In this document: positions 50,871 through 59,453 of the stretch, in pieces | How positions within the stretch are numbered: position 1 is the stretch's first letter | Layout: each line of letters begins with the position of its first letter | NCBI RefSeq assembly: GCF_000716675.1 | Contig: NZ_JNXT01000022.1 | Coordinates: forward strand, 1-64,000 | Direction: 5' to 3' | Source of the DNA: Streptomyces alboflavus | GTDB taxonomy: Bacteria; Actinomycetota; Actinomycetes; Streptomycetales; Streptomycetaceae | Length of the DNA stretch: 64,000 bases | Translations under genes and position numbers: made by a program | Notes under the pieces: generated by a model | The model's input: only the letters and a program-made list of their open reading frames with translations | Databases searched by the model: none | Told to the model about the DNA's origin: nothing

Positions 50871-52289
50871 TCACACGGCAGGCGCGTCCGGCCCGATCCG
50901 GCTCCGTACCGCCGACTGCACGTCGTCTTCCTCGGCGGGATCAGCGGCGAGCCGACGGAGGCGGTTGACCACGCGGGCGTCACCGGTCTCGGCGTGGCGT
51001 GCGGCGACTTCGCGGGTGGACTCCTCGCAGTCCCACAGGCACTCGACGGCGAAGCCCGCGGCGAAGGAGGGGTCGGTGGCGGCGAGCGCGCGGGCGGCGC
51101 GGCCCCTGAGGTGGGAGGAGGCGGTCTCGCGGTAGACGTGGCGCAGGACGGGCGCCGCGCAGCCGATGCCGAGGCGGCCCGCGCCGTCGACGAGCGGCCA
51201 CAGGGTCGGCGCGTCCGGGCCTTCGCCGCGCACCGCCTCGCGCAGCGCGGCGAGCACCAGCTGGCTGTCCTGGGCGCCGCCTCTGCAGGCGAGCACGCGT
51301 CCGGCGGCCGCGCCGAGCGCGTCGGGGCGCCCGGCCCACTGCCGGGCCCGTTCGACGGCGGCGACGGAGCGCATCCGCTCGAACGTCTCGGCCGCGATGT
51401 CGGCGACGGCGCGCGACGGGCTCTGCGCCGCTTCCTCCAGGAGGTCGAGCACGCCGGGATCGTTGGCGTCGGCCAGGTAGCACAGGGCCGTGCCGCGTTC
51501 GGCGTCCGCGCCGTGGCGGGCGGCCTCGAGGATCTCGGCGCGGTCCTCGGGCCCGGCGACGGCGGTCAGACAGCGGGCGGCCGGCACATGCAGGGCGGCG
51601 CCGCGCTCCAGTCCTTCCTGGGCCCAGGCGAGCACGGCCCGCACGCTCCAGCCGGGGCGCGGCCCCGCGGGTGCGAGCTGGCGCTGCCAGCGGTCGAAGG
51701 AGCCGCGCTCGGCGGCGGCGCGCACGCGGCCGCCGATCTCGGGCCGCGGATCCTCCGCCCACAGGCGCCAGGGCCGGGGCTCGAAGGCGTCGCGCACGGC
51801 CTCGGTGAGGGCGGCCTCGCCCTCGGCGTCGGCGGGGAAGCGGGCCAGTACGGGAACGGCGAGGGCGCGCAGGCCCGCGTCGTCGTCCCGCAGGGCGAGC
51901 TCGTCCAGGGCCCAGGCCCAGTTCGCCCCGTACTCGGCGTAGCTGCGCAGCAGGCGCAGGGCGTCCAGCCTGTCGTACGAGGCGAGGTGGCCGAGGACGG
52001 ACAGCGCGAGCCCGGTGCGTGAGTCGTCCGGGTCGAGCGTGTCGTCGGGGTCGAAGAGATGGCGCTGGATCGCGCCGAGCCCGCCGTTCAGATCGAGGTA
52101 GAGCCGCGCGTAGTACAGCGAGCGGTTCTCCACCTGCCAGTCGTGCCGCGGGTCGTGCAGCACACAGTGGTCGAGGGCGGAGAGCGCCTCGGACCGAGGG
52201 GCGGTGAGTGCGTGCAGGGTGCCGTCGCCGCGGCCCCGCTGCAGCAGGCCGAGCAGCGTACCGCTGGGCGCTATGACCGGTTCGAACAT
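50871..52289 (-). CDS. HEAT-repeat protein
   Basis: A 472-residue protein built of helical repeats. Segments such as SRTGLALSVLGHLASYDRLDALRLLRSYAEYG, LRALAVPVLARFPADAEGEAALTEAV and SHLRGRAARALAATDPSFAAGF are HEAT-like. It is cytoplasmic with no enzyme motif, so a scaffold role is likely. The start chosen is MFEPVIAP at 52289 with GAGG nine bases upstream; a GTG at 52304 is open. It lies on the same strand as the ankyrin gene, 299 bp downstream of it. That gap has no credible gene or clear promoter. Confidence 0.85.
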   Translation of the reverse strand: MFEPVIAPSGTLLGLLQRGRGDGTLHALTAPRSEALSALDHCVLHDPRHDWQVENRSLYYARLYLDLNGGLGAIQRHLFDPDDTLDPDDSRTGLALSVLGHLASYDRLDALRLLRSYAEYGANWAWALDELALRDDDAGLRALAVPVLARFPADAEGEAALTEAVRDAFEPRPWRLWAEDPRPEIGGRVRAAAERGSFDRWQRQLAPAGPRPGWSVRAVLAWAQEGLERGAALHVPAARCLTAVAGPEDRAEILEAARHGADAERGTALCYLADANDPGVLDLLEEAAQSPSRAVADIAAETFERMRSVAAVERARQWAGRPDALGAAAGRVLACRGGAQDSQLVLAALREAVRGEGPDAPTLWPLVDGAGRLGIGCAAPVLRHVYRETASSHLRGRAARALAATDPSFAAGFAVECLWDCEESTREVAARHAETGDARVVNRLRRLAADPAEEDDVQSAVRSRIGPDAPAV

Positions 52290-52588
52290 GGGAAACAGCC
52301 TCACATCAAGCGTCGACGCAACCGGGAATCCGCACTACCTGGCCGCGCGCCAACACGTCGGGCCGCCCCACGTCTCTTGCTTGCTGAAGACCATCTTCCT
52401 CTGCCTCTCGTCGGTGACCCGGAGGGTCCCGGACGCCATGTCCGGGGTCGGGCCGCTCACGGTCCGCGCGCTGCGGCAACACCTGCCCCGACGTCGCGTC
52501 CGTGAATCACGTCGTCATGATGACCCAGCGGTTCTGCCCGCCGCGACCACATTTCCGGCGCCCCCGTGCTGCCGGACCGCCTACCCGC

Positions 52589-53008
52589 TCAGGCGGCGCC
52601 GAACAGTGCGAGCAGTTCGCTCTTCTCGAACATGCGCGCGGTGTCGATCGCCGAGGGCGTGCCGGCGGCCGGATCGGCGCCCCCGTCGAGCAGCGCCCTG
52701 ATCACGTCGTCGGAGCCCTTGAAGACGGCGCCCGCGAGCGGCGTCTGGCCCTTGTCGTTGACGCGTCCCGGGTCCGCGCCGCGCTCGATCAGGGCGCGCA
52801 CGGTCGCCGCGTGGCCGTGGTAGGCGGCGAGCATGACGAGCGAGTCGCCGCTGTCGTTGGTGAGGTCCGCGGACACGCCCGCGTCGACGTACGCGGCGAG
52901 CGCGTCGGTGTCACCGGCCCGGGCGAGGTCGAAGATCTTGCCCGCGAGGGCCACGACTTCCGGGTCGGGAACGGCCGCGCTCCCCGTCTCGGGGACTTCA
53001 TCGCTCAC
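52589..53008 (-). CDS. Ankyrin-repeat protein
   Basis: A 139-residue protein with about three ankyrin repeats: GDTDALAAYVDAGVSADLTNDSG, DSLVMLAAYHGHAATVRALIERGADPGRVNDKG and QTPLAGAVFKGSDDVIRALLDGGADP. Such small ankyrin proteins usually mediate protein contacts; the partner is unknown. The start is GTG with a weak AAGG site. It is divergent from smeA across a 361-bp gap with an AT-rich palindrome. Confidence 0.9.
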   Translation of the reverse strand: MSDEVPETGSAAVPDPEVVALAGKIFDLARAGDTDALAAYVDAGVSADLTNDSGDSLVMLAAYHGHAATVRALIERGADPGRVNDKGQTPLAGAVFKGSDDVIRALLDGGADPAAGTPSAIDTARMFEKSELLALFGAA

Positions 53009-53263
53009 AGTGACGATCGCCTTTCGTGTTCCGCGTGCACAGGGCCGAAACGAATGCGCGGCCGGTCCGGATCGTTCCCGGTGTCCCAGCCGTGCAGCCG
53101 TACGAGTGAATCGACAGGGTACTGCCCGTCACGGCACATGACCGACCGCGCACACGGCAAAGATCACGTCGGGTGACGCCCCTCCCCGGACGCCCACCCC
53201 GACCCCCCGCTTCGAAACCGCCTCCGAGGTGCACAGTCGGCCCATCAGGCCGCCGCCGTTCGA

Positions 53264-53284
53264 GGTAAATATCGGAAATTTACC
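53264..53284. promoter_or_regulatory. AT-rich palindrome upstream of smeA
   Basis: GGTAAAT (53264-53270) and ATTTACC (53278-53284) flank ATCGGAA. The 21 bases pair around a central G with one mismatch, and are AT-rich in a very GC-rich genome. It lies ~86 bp before smeA, followed by an AT-rich stretch with TTGCAC at 53290 and GATACAT near 53308 that could be promoter elements. The rest of the 361-bp gap (53009-53369) shows no gene. A sporulation regulator site is a good guess. Confidence 0.55.
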
Positions 53285-53369
53285 CCATTTGCACCCTTTA
53301 TCGTATGGATACATGCTGTGAGCCTGGAAGAACTCATGGTGACTGTCCCCATCGACCAGGAGAAACCTC

Positions 53370-53564
53370 ATGATCCTGTCCATCTCAGGTGTCGTGCTGC
53401 TCGGAGTCATCGTCTTCCTCTTCTTCCGCAAAGACGGGCTGAAGGCCTCGCACGCGCTGGTGTGCGCGCTCTTCGGCTTCTACCTCGCGGGCACCGCCAT
53501 CGCCCCGAGCATCAAGGCCGGAGGCGCGAGCCTCGCGAGCCTGCTCGGCGGCATCAAGTTCTGA
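53370..53564 (+). CDS. smeA: Small membrane protein SmeA
   Basis: A 64-residue protein with two hydrophobic helices (ISGVVLLGVIVFLFF and ALVCALFGFYLAGTAI) and a short C-terminal segment. In S. coelicolor SmeA is a sporulation-specific small membrane protein needed to place the FtsK-like SffA at division septa. The size, hydrophobic pattern and the following FtsK-like gene match. AGGAGA lies just before the ATG. sffA begins 46 bp after the stop. The identification rests on that conserved pairing and on memory of the family. Confidence 0.85.
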   Translation: MILSISGVVLLGVIVFLFFRKDGLKASHALVCALFGFYLAGTAIAPSIKAGGASLASLLGGIKF

Positions 53565-53610
53565 CGGTTTCCGACGGTTCACCGCTCACCACCACCCCCA
53601 GGAGAACGAC

Positions 53611-55182
53611 GTGGCTCGGCGCCCTCTCCCCCGCATCCTGAGCAACGGCACCGCCCAGATCGCCCGGGGCCGGGAGCACATCGCGCGCAGTCGCGAACTC
53701 GCCCGGTCGGCCGCCGACAGTGCCACCGACGTCCTCCACCCGCTGATCACGATCACCCGCGGGCTGCGCCGCCTCGCCGGAGCCGGGCGGCGCAAGTGGT
53801 CCGAGACCCCCAAGGACCGCAGGGGCCCCCTGCTGTTCCTGGTGGCCTCCGTGGTCCTCGTCGTGGCGCTCATTCCCTACGGTCCGCTGCTCGCCGCCAT
53901 CAGCCTGATGGCGGCCGCCGCCTGGACCGGCCGTGAGCGCACCGCGCCGGCCCCCTCCGGCCCGGACGACGCCCAGGTCCAGCGGTTGCAGTCGCTCTAC
54001 GAAGCACTCGTGCCGTACTTCTCCGTCCCCGACGACCCGAGCCCGCTGTTCGCGCACGGCGGCGAGTGGGACAAGGCCTTCAGCGACTACGCGTTCGACG
54101 ACGACGGCCGGGTCTCCCACCTGGTGCTGCGCTATCCCGCGTACTTCACCGACGGCGAGGCCGAATCCCGCGCGCGCATCGAGCAGTTGCTGCACGCCAA
54201 GTCGGGGCGTGGCCGGGAGTACCACTTCACGTGGGACGAGGAGGGCAACACCCTCACCGTGACCGTGCTGCCGCCGCTGCCCACCGACATCGCGGCCCAG
54301 CGCTTCGTCACCGCCCCCGGCGAGACCGTGCTCGGCTTCACCGACCCCTCCGCCGTACAGCGCACCCTGCCCGTGGCGGACGGCGACGAGCAGCGCGACG
54401 TACCGCCCGTCGTGTGGCGCACCGGCGGCCGGTCCACCGAACCCCATCTTCTGGTCCTCGGCCACCCCGGCAGCGGCACCACCACGCTCCTGCGGTCGGT
54501 GGCCCTGCAGGCGCTCCAGTACGGCGACGTCGTCATCATCGAGGGCAGCGGCACCGGCGACTTCGCGTGCCTGACGGGGCGCGACGGCGTCCTCGCCGTC
54601 GAGTGCGGACTCGCCGGGGCGCTCGCCAGCCTGGAGTGGGCCGCGCACGAGACGGAGCGGCGGCTCATCGCCGCGAACCGCGCCCGGCAGGCGGGCCACC
54701 CCCCGCCGGACGACATCAAGCGGCCCCTGTGGATCCTCCTCGACCGCCCCAGCACCCTCGGCCACCTGGCCGCAGCCGACGGCCACCGCGATCCGCAGAC
54801 GCTGCTCCAGGTACCGCTGCGGCACGGGCGCGCCGCGGGCGTCACCGTCGTCGTCGCCGACCAGCTCGACAGCGCGGACGCCCTCACCGACGCCGTGTGC
54901 CAGCACACCCGCGCGCGCGTGGTGCTCGGTCCGGCCACGCCGGGACAGATCGAGGAGGTCCTGGGCGCGCGGCCGCACACGACCCCCACGGCGGACATGC
55001 CGCCCGGGCGCGGCTACGCCCGCCTCGGCACAGGACCCGTGCTCCGCCTCCAGGTCCCGGCGACCCCCGACCCGTACGACGACGCCACGAGCGACGCGCA
55101 CCGGCGGGCCGTCCTCGACCTGCTCCCGGCCCGCACGACACCGGCGGACGCGGCCCTCGCCCCGGCGGTCGCCGAGGGCTGA
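53611..55182 (+). CDS. sffA: SpoIIIE/FtsK-like protein SffA with degenerate Walker A
   Basis: A 523-residue septal protein of the FtsK/SpoIIIE superfamily. Two hydrophobic helices (LLFLVASVVLVVALIPY and the next) at ~73-105 follow a basic N-terminus. The motor domain has VLGHPGSGTTTLLRSVALQ where canonical Walker A would have Lys: position ~290 is Thr, so the motif lacks its catalytic Lys. The Walker B strand RPLWILLDRP has Asp near 378 but no following Glu. In S. coelicolor SffA acts in chromosome segregation into spores. ATP hydrolysis by this copy is doubtful. GTG start, AGGAGA upstream. Confidence 0.87.
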   Translation: MARRPLPRILSNGTAQIARGREHIARSRELARSAADSATDVLHPLITITRGLRRLAGAGRRKWSETPKDRRGPLLFLVASVVLVVALIPYGPLLAAISLMAAAAWTGRERTAPAPSGPDDAQVQRLQSLYEALVPYFSVPDDPSPLFAHGGEWDKAFSDYAFDDDGRVSHLVLRYPAYFTDGEAESRARIEQLLHAKSGRGREYHFTWDEEGNTLTVTVLPPLPTDIAAQRFVTAPGETVLGFTDPSAVQRTLPVADGDEQRDVPPVVWRTGGRSTEPHLLVLGHPGSGTTTLLRSVALQALQYGDVVIIEGSGTGDFACLTGRDGVLAVECGLAGALASLEWAAHETERRLIAANRARQAGHPPPDDIKRPLWILLDRPSTLGHLAAADGHRDPQTLLQVPLRHGRAAGVTVVVADQLDSADALTDAVCQHTRARVVLGPATPGQIEEVLGARPHTTPTADMPPGRGYARLGTGPVLRLQVPATPDPYDDATSDAHRRAVLDLLPARTTPADAALAPAVAEG

Positions 55183-55210
55183 GCACACCGGACGGCACCC
55201 TCGCGCGCCC

Positions 55211-56716
55211 TCACGCCACGAATGTGTGCGGCCCCTCCGCCCCGGAGCCCGCGCCCGACCCGGACTCCACCAGGCGGGCGGCCGCCGCGAGCCGCACCGC
55301 CGCCTCCTCGGCGACGGCACCGCCCACGGTGAACGGCAGGCGTACGTAGCCCTCGAAGGCGCCGTCCACGCCGAAGCGGGGGCCCGACGGCACGCGCACG
55401 CCCACGCGTTCACCGACCTCGGCGATGCGCGAGCCGGAGAGCCCACCGGTGCGCACCCACAACGTCAGGCCGCCGCGCGGCACTTCGAACTCCCAGCCGG
55501 GCAACTCGCGGCGCACGGCGGCGACCAGGGCGTCGCGGTTGTCGCGGGCCTGCTCCCTGCGCACGTCCACGGCCTGCTGCCAGCCCCCGGTGCTGAGCAG
55601 CCAGTTGAGGGCCAGCTGCTCCAGGACGGGGGTGCCGAGGTCGGCGTACGCGCGCGCGGCGACCAGGCTGCGGATCACGTCGGGCGCGGCGCGCACCCAG
55701 CCGACGCGCATGCCCGCCCAGAAGGCCTTGCTCGCCGAGCCGACGGTGATGACGGTGGAGCCCGCGGGGTCGAAACCGCAGACCGGGCGCGGCATGTCGA
55801 GGCCCTCGTCAAGACGCAGCTCGCTCATGGTCTCGTCGACGACGAGGACGGTGCCGGCGTGCCGGGCGGCGTCGACCAGGCGGCGGCGCTGGTCCTCGTC
55901 GGCGAGCGCTCCGGTGGGGTTGTGGAAGTCGGCGACGACGTACGCGAGCCGGGGCGCGGCGTCGCGCAGGACCTGGCGCCAGCGGTCCATGTCCCAGCCG
56001 CCGAGGCCCTCGGCCATCGCCACGGGCACCAGGCGCGCGCCGGCCTCGCGCATCAGCTGGAGGATGTTGGCGTAGCTGGGCGACTCGACGGCGATCCGCT
56101 CGCCGCGGCCCGCGAAGAGGTGACAGATCGCGTCGATGGCGCCCATGGCGCCGGTGGTGACCATGATCTGTTCCGGCATGGTCGGTATGCCGCGCGCGGT
56201 GTAGCGCTCCGCGAGCATGGCGCGCAGGGCGGGTAGTCCGGCCGGGTAGTCGCCGTGGGTGTGGGCGTAGGGCGGGAGCTCTTCGAGGGCGCCCTGGACG
56301 GAGCGGGTGAGCCAGGGCTCGGGTGCGGGCAGGGCCGCGCAGCCCAGGTCAATCATGGAGCCGAGCGCCTCGGGGGGCAGCGGTTCGAGGCCGCGCGCGG
56401 GCAGCGGGTTGCCGGCCGGGACGGCGGTCCAGCTGCCCGCTCCCCTGCGGGACTCCAGGAAGCCCTCGGTGCGCAGCGCTTCGTAGGCGGCGGCGACGGT
56501 GGTCCGGCTGACGGCGAGCGCGACGGCCAGCTCGCGCTCGGCGGGCAGACGGGCCGCCACGGGAACGCGTCCTTCAAGGACGAGGAGGCGGATACCGTCG
56601 GCGAGGGCGCGATAGGCGGGCGGGCGACGGGTGCCCGCGCTCGCGGGGCGCGCCTGCTGGGAGGTGAGGAGCCGGGCGAGCTGGGTCGAGCCCACCGCTG
56701 ATGTCCACTGAGGCAT
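55211..56716 (-). CDS. MocR-type regulator (GntR helix fused to aminotransferase)
   Basis: A 501-residue regulator. The N-terminal winged helix (ALADGIRLLVLEGRVPVAARLPAERELAVALAVSRTTVAAAYEALRTEGFL) is joined to a fold-type I aminotransferase domain. That domain has the PLP motif VGSASKAFWAGMRVGW with the Lys, and FHNPTG. MocR proteins sense PLP or a PLP adduct. It is divergent from a YczE-family membrane protein, a pairing also seen in Bacillus (YczR-YczE), which suggests it controls that gene. The ATG has GAAGGTGG upstream. Confidence 0.93.
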   Translation of the reverse strand: MPQWTSAVGSTQLARLLTSQQARPASAGTRRPPAYRALADGIRLLVLEGRVPVAARLPAERELAVALAVSRTTVAAAYEALRTEGFLESRRGAGSWTAVPAGNPLPARGLEPLPPEALGSMIDLGCAALPAPEPWLTRSVQGALEELPPYAHTHGDYPAGLPALRAMLAERYTARGIPTMPEQIMVTTGAMGAIDAICHLFAGRGERIAVESPSYANILQLMREAGARLVPVAMAEGLGGWDMDRWRQVLRDAAPRLAYVVADFHNPTGALADEDQRRRLVDAARHAGTVLVVDETMSELRLDEGLDMPRPVCGFDPAGSTVITVGSASKAFWAGMRVGWVRAAPDVIRSLVAARAYADLGTPVLEQLALNWLLSTGGWQQAVDVRREQARDNRDALVAAVRRELPGWEFEVPRGGLTLWVRTGGLSGSRIAEVGERVGVRVPSGPRFGVDGAFEGYVRLPFTVGGAVAEEAAVRLAAAARLVESGSGAGSGAEGPHTFVA

Positions 56717-56814
56717 GATCCCAGTCCACCTTCGTCGAATTGGCCATGGTTGGCGTCCGCCACCAAGCCACAGAGTGTCATGCGTCAGGCCACTACCACC
56801 ATGGGGGGCTTCTC

Positions 56815-57504
56815 TTGTCCAGGGCGAAATCAGGTCGGCCCACTACGGGAACGCGCGCCGAGCGCCATCTCACGCGACGACTGTTCCAGCTGTACGTCGG
56901 TCTGGCGCTGTACGGCGCCAGCTCCGCGCTCCTGGTGCGCTCGGGTCTCGGCCTGGAGCCGTGGAACGTGCTGCACCAGGGCATCGCCGAGCGCACGGGG
57001 ATGTCGATCGGCGTCGTGACCATCTTCGTGGGCGCCGCCGTGCTGCTCCTGTGGATCCCCCTGCGCCAGCGCCCGGGCCTCGGCACGGTGTCGAACGTCT
57101 TCGTCGTCGGCCTCGCGATGGACGGCACCCTGGCCCTCGTGCCGGACGCGCACGCCCTGGGCATCCGCGTGCCGCTCCTGGTGGCGGGGATCGCGCTCAA
57201 CGGCGTGGCGACGGGCCTCTACATCGCGGCCAGGTTCGGTCCCGGGCCGCGCGACGGCCTGATGACGGGTCTCAACGAGCGCACCGGCCGCTCGATCCGC
57301 CAGATGCGCACCCTCGTGGAGGTGGCGGTCGTCGTCACCGGCTTCGTGCTCGGCGGCACCGTGGGCGTGGGCACGGTCCTCTACGCCCTGTGCATCGGCC
57401 CGCTCGCCCAGTTCTTCCTGCGCTTCTTCGCCGTCCCCGCGTCCACCACGGGCCGCGTCGTGGCCTCCGGAGAGCCATCGGAGCAGGCGATACTGCAGCG
57501 GTGA
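56815..57504 (+). CDS. YczE/YitT-like membrane protein
   Basis: A 229-residue integral membrane protein with about five to six helices (QLYVGLALYGASSALLV, VVTIFVGAAVLLLWIPL, LLVAGIALNGVATGLYIAA and others). GLGLEPWNVLHQG is the family signature. The function is unknown; MocR-linked YczE proteins have been proposed to transport a pyridoxal-related compound. The start is uncertain: I choose TTG at 56815 because GGGGGG lies six bases upstream. The frame is open from 56740. The gap to MocR carries repeats of TTGGC (56740 and 56750) that may be the MocR site. Confidence 0.85.
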   Translation: MSRAKSGRPTTGTRAERHLTRRLFQLYVGLALYGASSALLVRSGLGLEPWNVLHQGIAERTGMSIGVVTIFVGAAVLLLWIPLRQRPGLGTVSNVFVVGLAMDGTLALVPDAHALGIRVPLLVAGIALNGVATGLYIAARFGPGPRDGLMTGLNERTGRSIRQMRTLVEVAVVVTGFVLGGTVGVGTVLYALCIGPLAQFFLRFFAVPASTTGRVVASGEPSEQAILQR

Positions 57505-58268
57505 CCCCGCGCGTACGCCACCCCTACCTCGACCACCCCGGCCCGCTCGCGTTCGCCCACCGCGGCGGCGCGGCCGACGGCCTGGAGAACACCGCGGCCG
57601 CCTTCCGCCGCGCCGTGGACGCCGGCTACCGCTATATCGAGACCGATGTGCACGCCACGGCGGACGGCAGGCTGGCCGCGTTCCACGACGCGACGCTCGA
57701 CCGGGTCACGGACGCGTCGGGCCGGATCGCGGACCTCCCCTGGAGCGCGGTGAGCCACGCGCGCGTGGCGGGCAGCGAACCGGTCCCCCTCTTCGAAGAG
57801 CTGCTGGAAGCCTTCCCCGACGTCCGCTGGAACGTGGACGTCAAGGCGGAGCCCGCCCTCCTGCCGCTCCTGGAGCTGATCGAGCGGACCCGTGCCTGGG
57901 ACCGGGTGTGCGTCGGCTCGTTCTCGGAGGGCCGGGTCGCACGCGCCCAGCGCCTGGCGGGGCCGCGCCTCGCCACGTCGTTCGGCACGCGCGGCGTCCT
58001 CGGGCTTCGGCTGCGCTCCCTGGGGGTGCCGACGACACCGCGGGTCTCCGCGGTGTGCGCCCAGGTGCCGGAGGCGCAGTCAGGGGTCCGGGTGGTCGAC
58101 CACCGCTTCGTCCGCACCGCCCACGCGCGCGGGCTCCAGGTCCACGTGTGGACGATCAACGACGCCGACCGCATGCACGCCCTGCTCGACCTGGGCGTCG
58201 ACGGCATCATGACGGACCACATCGAGACGCTGCGCGACGTGCTCAAGGACCGGGGCACCTGGGTCTGA
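57501..58268 (+). CDS. Glycerophosphodiester phosphodiesterase
   Basis: A 255-residue GDPD-family barrel. The catalytic start is FAHRGGAADGLENTAAAFRRAVDAGYRYIETDVHATADGRLAAFHD, which holds both catalytic His and the metal Glu/Asp pair. WNVDVKAEP and VHVWTINDADRM are typical later motifs. It would release glycerol 3-phosphate from glycerophosphodiesters. No signal peptide, so it is cytoplasmic. The GTG overlaps the stop of the YczE gene (GTGA); there is no good ribosome site, so coupling is likely. Confidence 0.92.
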   Translation: MTPRVRHPYLDHPGPLAFAHRGGAADGLENTAAAFRRAVDAGYRYIETDVHATADGRLAAFHDATLDRVTDASGRIADLPWSAVSHARVAGSEPVPLFEELLEAFPDVRWNVDVKAEPALLPLLELIERTRAWDRVCVGSFSEGRVARAQRLAGPRLATSFGTRGVLGLRLRSLGVPTTPRVSAVCAQVPEAQSGVRVVDHRFVRTAHARGLQVHVWTINDADRMHALLDLGVDGIMTDHIETLRDVLKDRGTWV

Positions 58269-58506
58269 CGGGCACCCCGGGGAAAAAGAAGGAAAAGCAG
58301 CCGAGCGCTTCCGCGTACGCGTACGACGACCGGCGCAGGCCACCGCCCAGGCCGCCCCTCTGCGGGCTGACGTACCAGCTCACAGGGTCGCGGCCGGGCG
58401 CGATCCGGCCCCTGGCGGTGTTCCCCGCGCGCGGCCGCGGGCCGCTCGCGCGGGTTCCGGTACGGCGCGCGACGCACGACCCGAGCCGTTTCGGACCCGG
58501 CCGGAT

Positions 58507-58536
58507 TTAGCAACCAGCGGCGAAGGCCGGTAGTGT
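58507..58536 (+). promoter_or_regulatory. Housekeeping-type promoter upstream of rbpA
   Basis: A -35 TTAGCA (58507-58512), an 18-bp spacer and -10 TAGTGT (58531-58536). It lies about 230 bp before rbpA and upstream of the sigmaR site. The 498-bp gap between the phosphodiesterase gene and rbpA (58269-58766) holds no gene; only this and the next promoter are clear. Confidence 0.5.
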
Positions 58537-58678
58537 ACGCGTTTGGCCTGCCAGGCGGACCGTTACTGCGCGCTGAGGATTCAGAAACGCTGGGTGACAT
58601 CTGCTGCCAGATGTGACAAACCGGGCGCTGGTGGGTACAACAAGGGGCGGCATACGACGGCGACGCATGACCCTGAAC

Positions 58679-58705
58679 GGGAATCTTTACCGCCGACCGG
58701 ACGTT
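58679..58705 (+). promoter_or_regulatory. SigmaR-type promoter of rbpA
   Basis: GGGAAT (58679-58684), an 18-base spacer and GTT (58703-58705) match the sigmaR consensus GGAAT-N18-GTT exactly. In S. coelicolor rbpA is a sigmaR target induced by thiol-oxidising stress. The transcript would start about 55 bases before the ATG. Confidence 0.88.
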
Positions 58706-58766
58706 GACCGGATGACGACGACAGCGACACCTGTCCTGTGGGCGACAAGCCCGGGAGGCACGATTC

Positions 58767-59141
58767 ATGAGTGAGCGAGCTCTTCGCGGCACGCGCCTCG
58801 TGGTGACCAGCTACGAGACCGACCGCGGCATCGACCTGGCCCCGCGCCAGGCCGTGGAGTACGCATGCCAGAACGGACATCGCTTTGAGATGCCGTTCTC
58901 GGTGGAGGCGGAGATCCCGCCCGAGTGGGAGTGCAAGGTCTGCGGGGCCCAGGCACTTCTCGTGGACGGCGACGGACCTGAGGAGAAGAAGGGCAAGCCC
59001 GCGCGTACGCACTGGGACATGCTCATGGAGCGCCGCACTCGAGAAGAGCTCGAGGAGGTGCTTGAGGAGCGCCTGGCGGTTCTCAGGTCCGGTGCGATGA
59101 ATATTGCGGTGCATCCGCGTGACAGCCGCAAGTCCGCGTAA
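58767..59141 (+). CDS. rbpA: RNA polymerase-binding protein RbpA
   Basis: The 124-residue actinobacterial RNA polymerase accessory protein stabilises promoter complexes of the principal sigma factor. The zinc fold uses C34, H38, C56 and C59 (YACQNGHRF and WECKVCG). The basic linker is GKPARTH, and the C-terminal sigma-binding helices are WDMLMERRTREELEEVLEERL. All expected residues are present. GGGAGG lies before the ATG. It is transcribed alone from two promoters and stopped by a very strong terminator. Confidence 0.97.
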   Translation: MSERALRGTRLVVTSYETDRGIDLAPRQAVEYACQNGHRFEMPFSVEAEIPPEWECKVCGAQALLVDGDGPEEKKGKPARTHWDMLMERRTREELEEVLEERLAVLRSGAMNIAVHPRDSRKSA

Positions 59142-59165
59142 GCGCGCGGACCGCGGAGCGGATTG

Positions 59166-59213
59166 ACGACGAGGGCGGGCCCGCTGCTTCGGCAGCGGGC
59201 CCGCCCTCGTCGT
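59166..59213 (+). terminator. Strong terminator of rbpA
   Basis: A perfect 22-bp stem (59166-59187 with 59192-59213) closes on a TTCG tetraloop. It begins 24 bases after the rbpA stop. No T-tract follows, as is usual here. Confidence 0.92.
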
Positions 59214-59250
59214 GGTCGTGGGTACCGGTGCCCTCGCGGGGCGCCCCAGG

Positions 59251-59425
59251 CCCGCCCCTTCTCCGAAACCGGGGGCTGCCGCCCCCTGGACCCCCGCTGT
59301 CGCCGCTTCGCGGCTCGTCCTCAATCGCCGGACGGGCTAGATCATGTGCGGCTGTATTTCAGCCCCTCCGGCGTTTGAGGAGCGGGGGTCTGGGGGCAGC
59401 GCCCCCAGTTACGGGAAGGGGCGGG
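59251..59425. repeat. 175-bp intergenic inverted-repeat element
   Basis: Outer arms starting CCCGCCCCTT and containing GACCCCCGCT pair with the right end across ~45 bases. Inner arms TCCTCAATCGCCGGACGGGC (from 59319) and GCCCCTCCGGCGTTTGAGGA also pair. From memory, close relatives of the CCTCAAnCGCCGGACGGGCT core are dispersed between genes in many Streptomyces genomes. It fills the gap between convergent rbpA and fxsA, with no gene inside. Confidence 0.8.
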
Positions 59426-59453
59426 ATTGGGGAGCCCCCGGCAGGGCCCCACC

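Noticed and set aside
50272..50874. Minus-strand 200-codon frame between glycosyltransferase and HEAT genes
   Set aside because: It consists of translated minisatellites with no family features.
53370..55182. Integrative conjugative element (Spd/Tra genes)
   Set aside because: A small membrane protein with an FtsK-like protein can suggest a conjugation module. No integrase, excisionase, replication gene or attachment site is present, and the pair fits smeA-sffA better.
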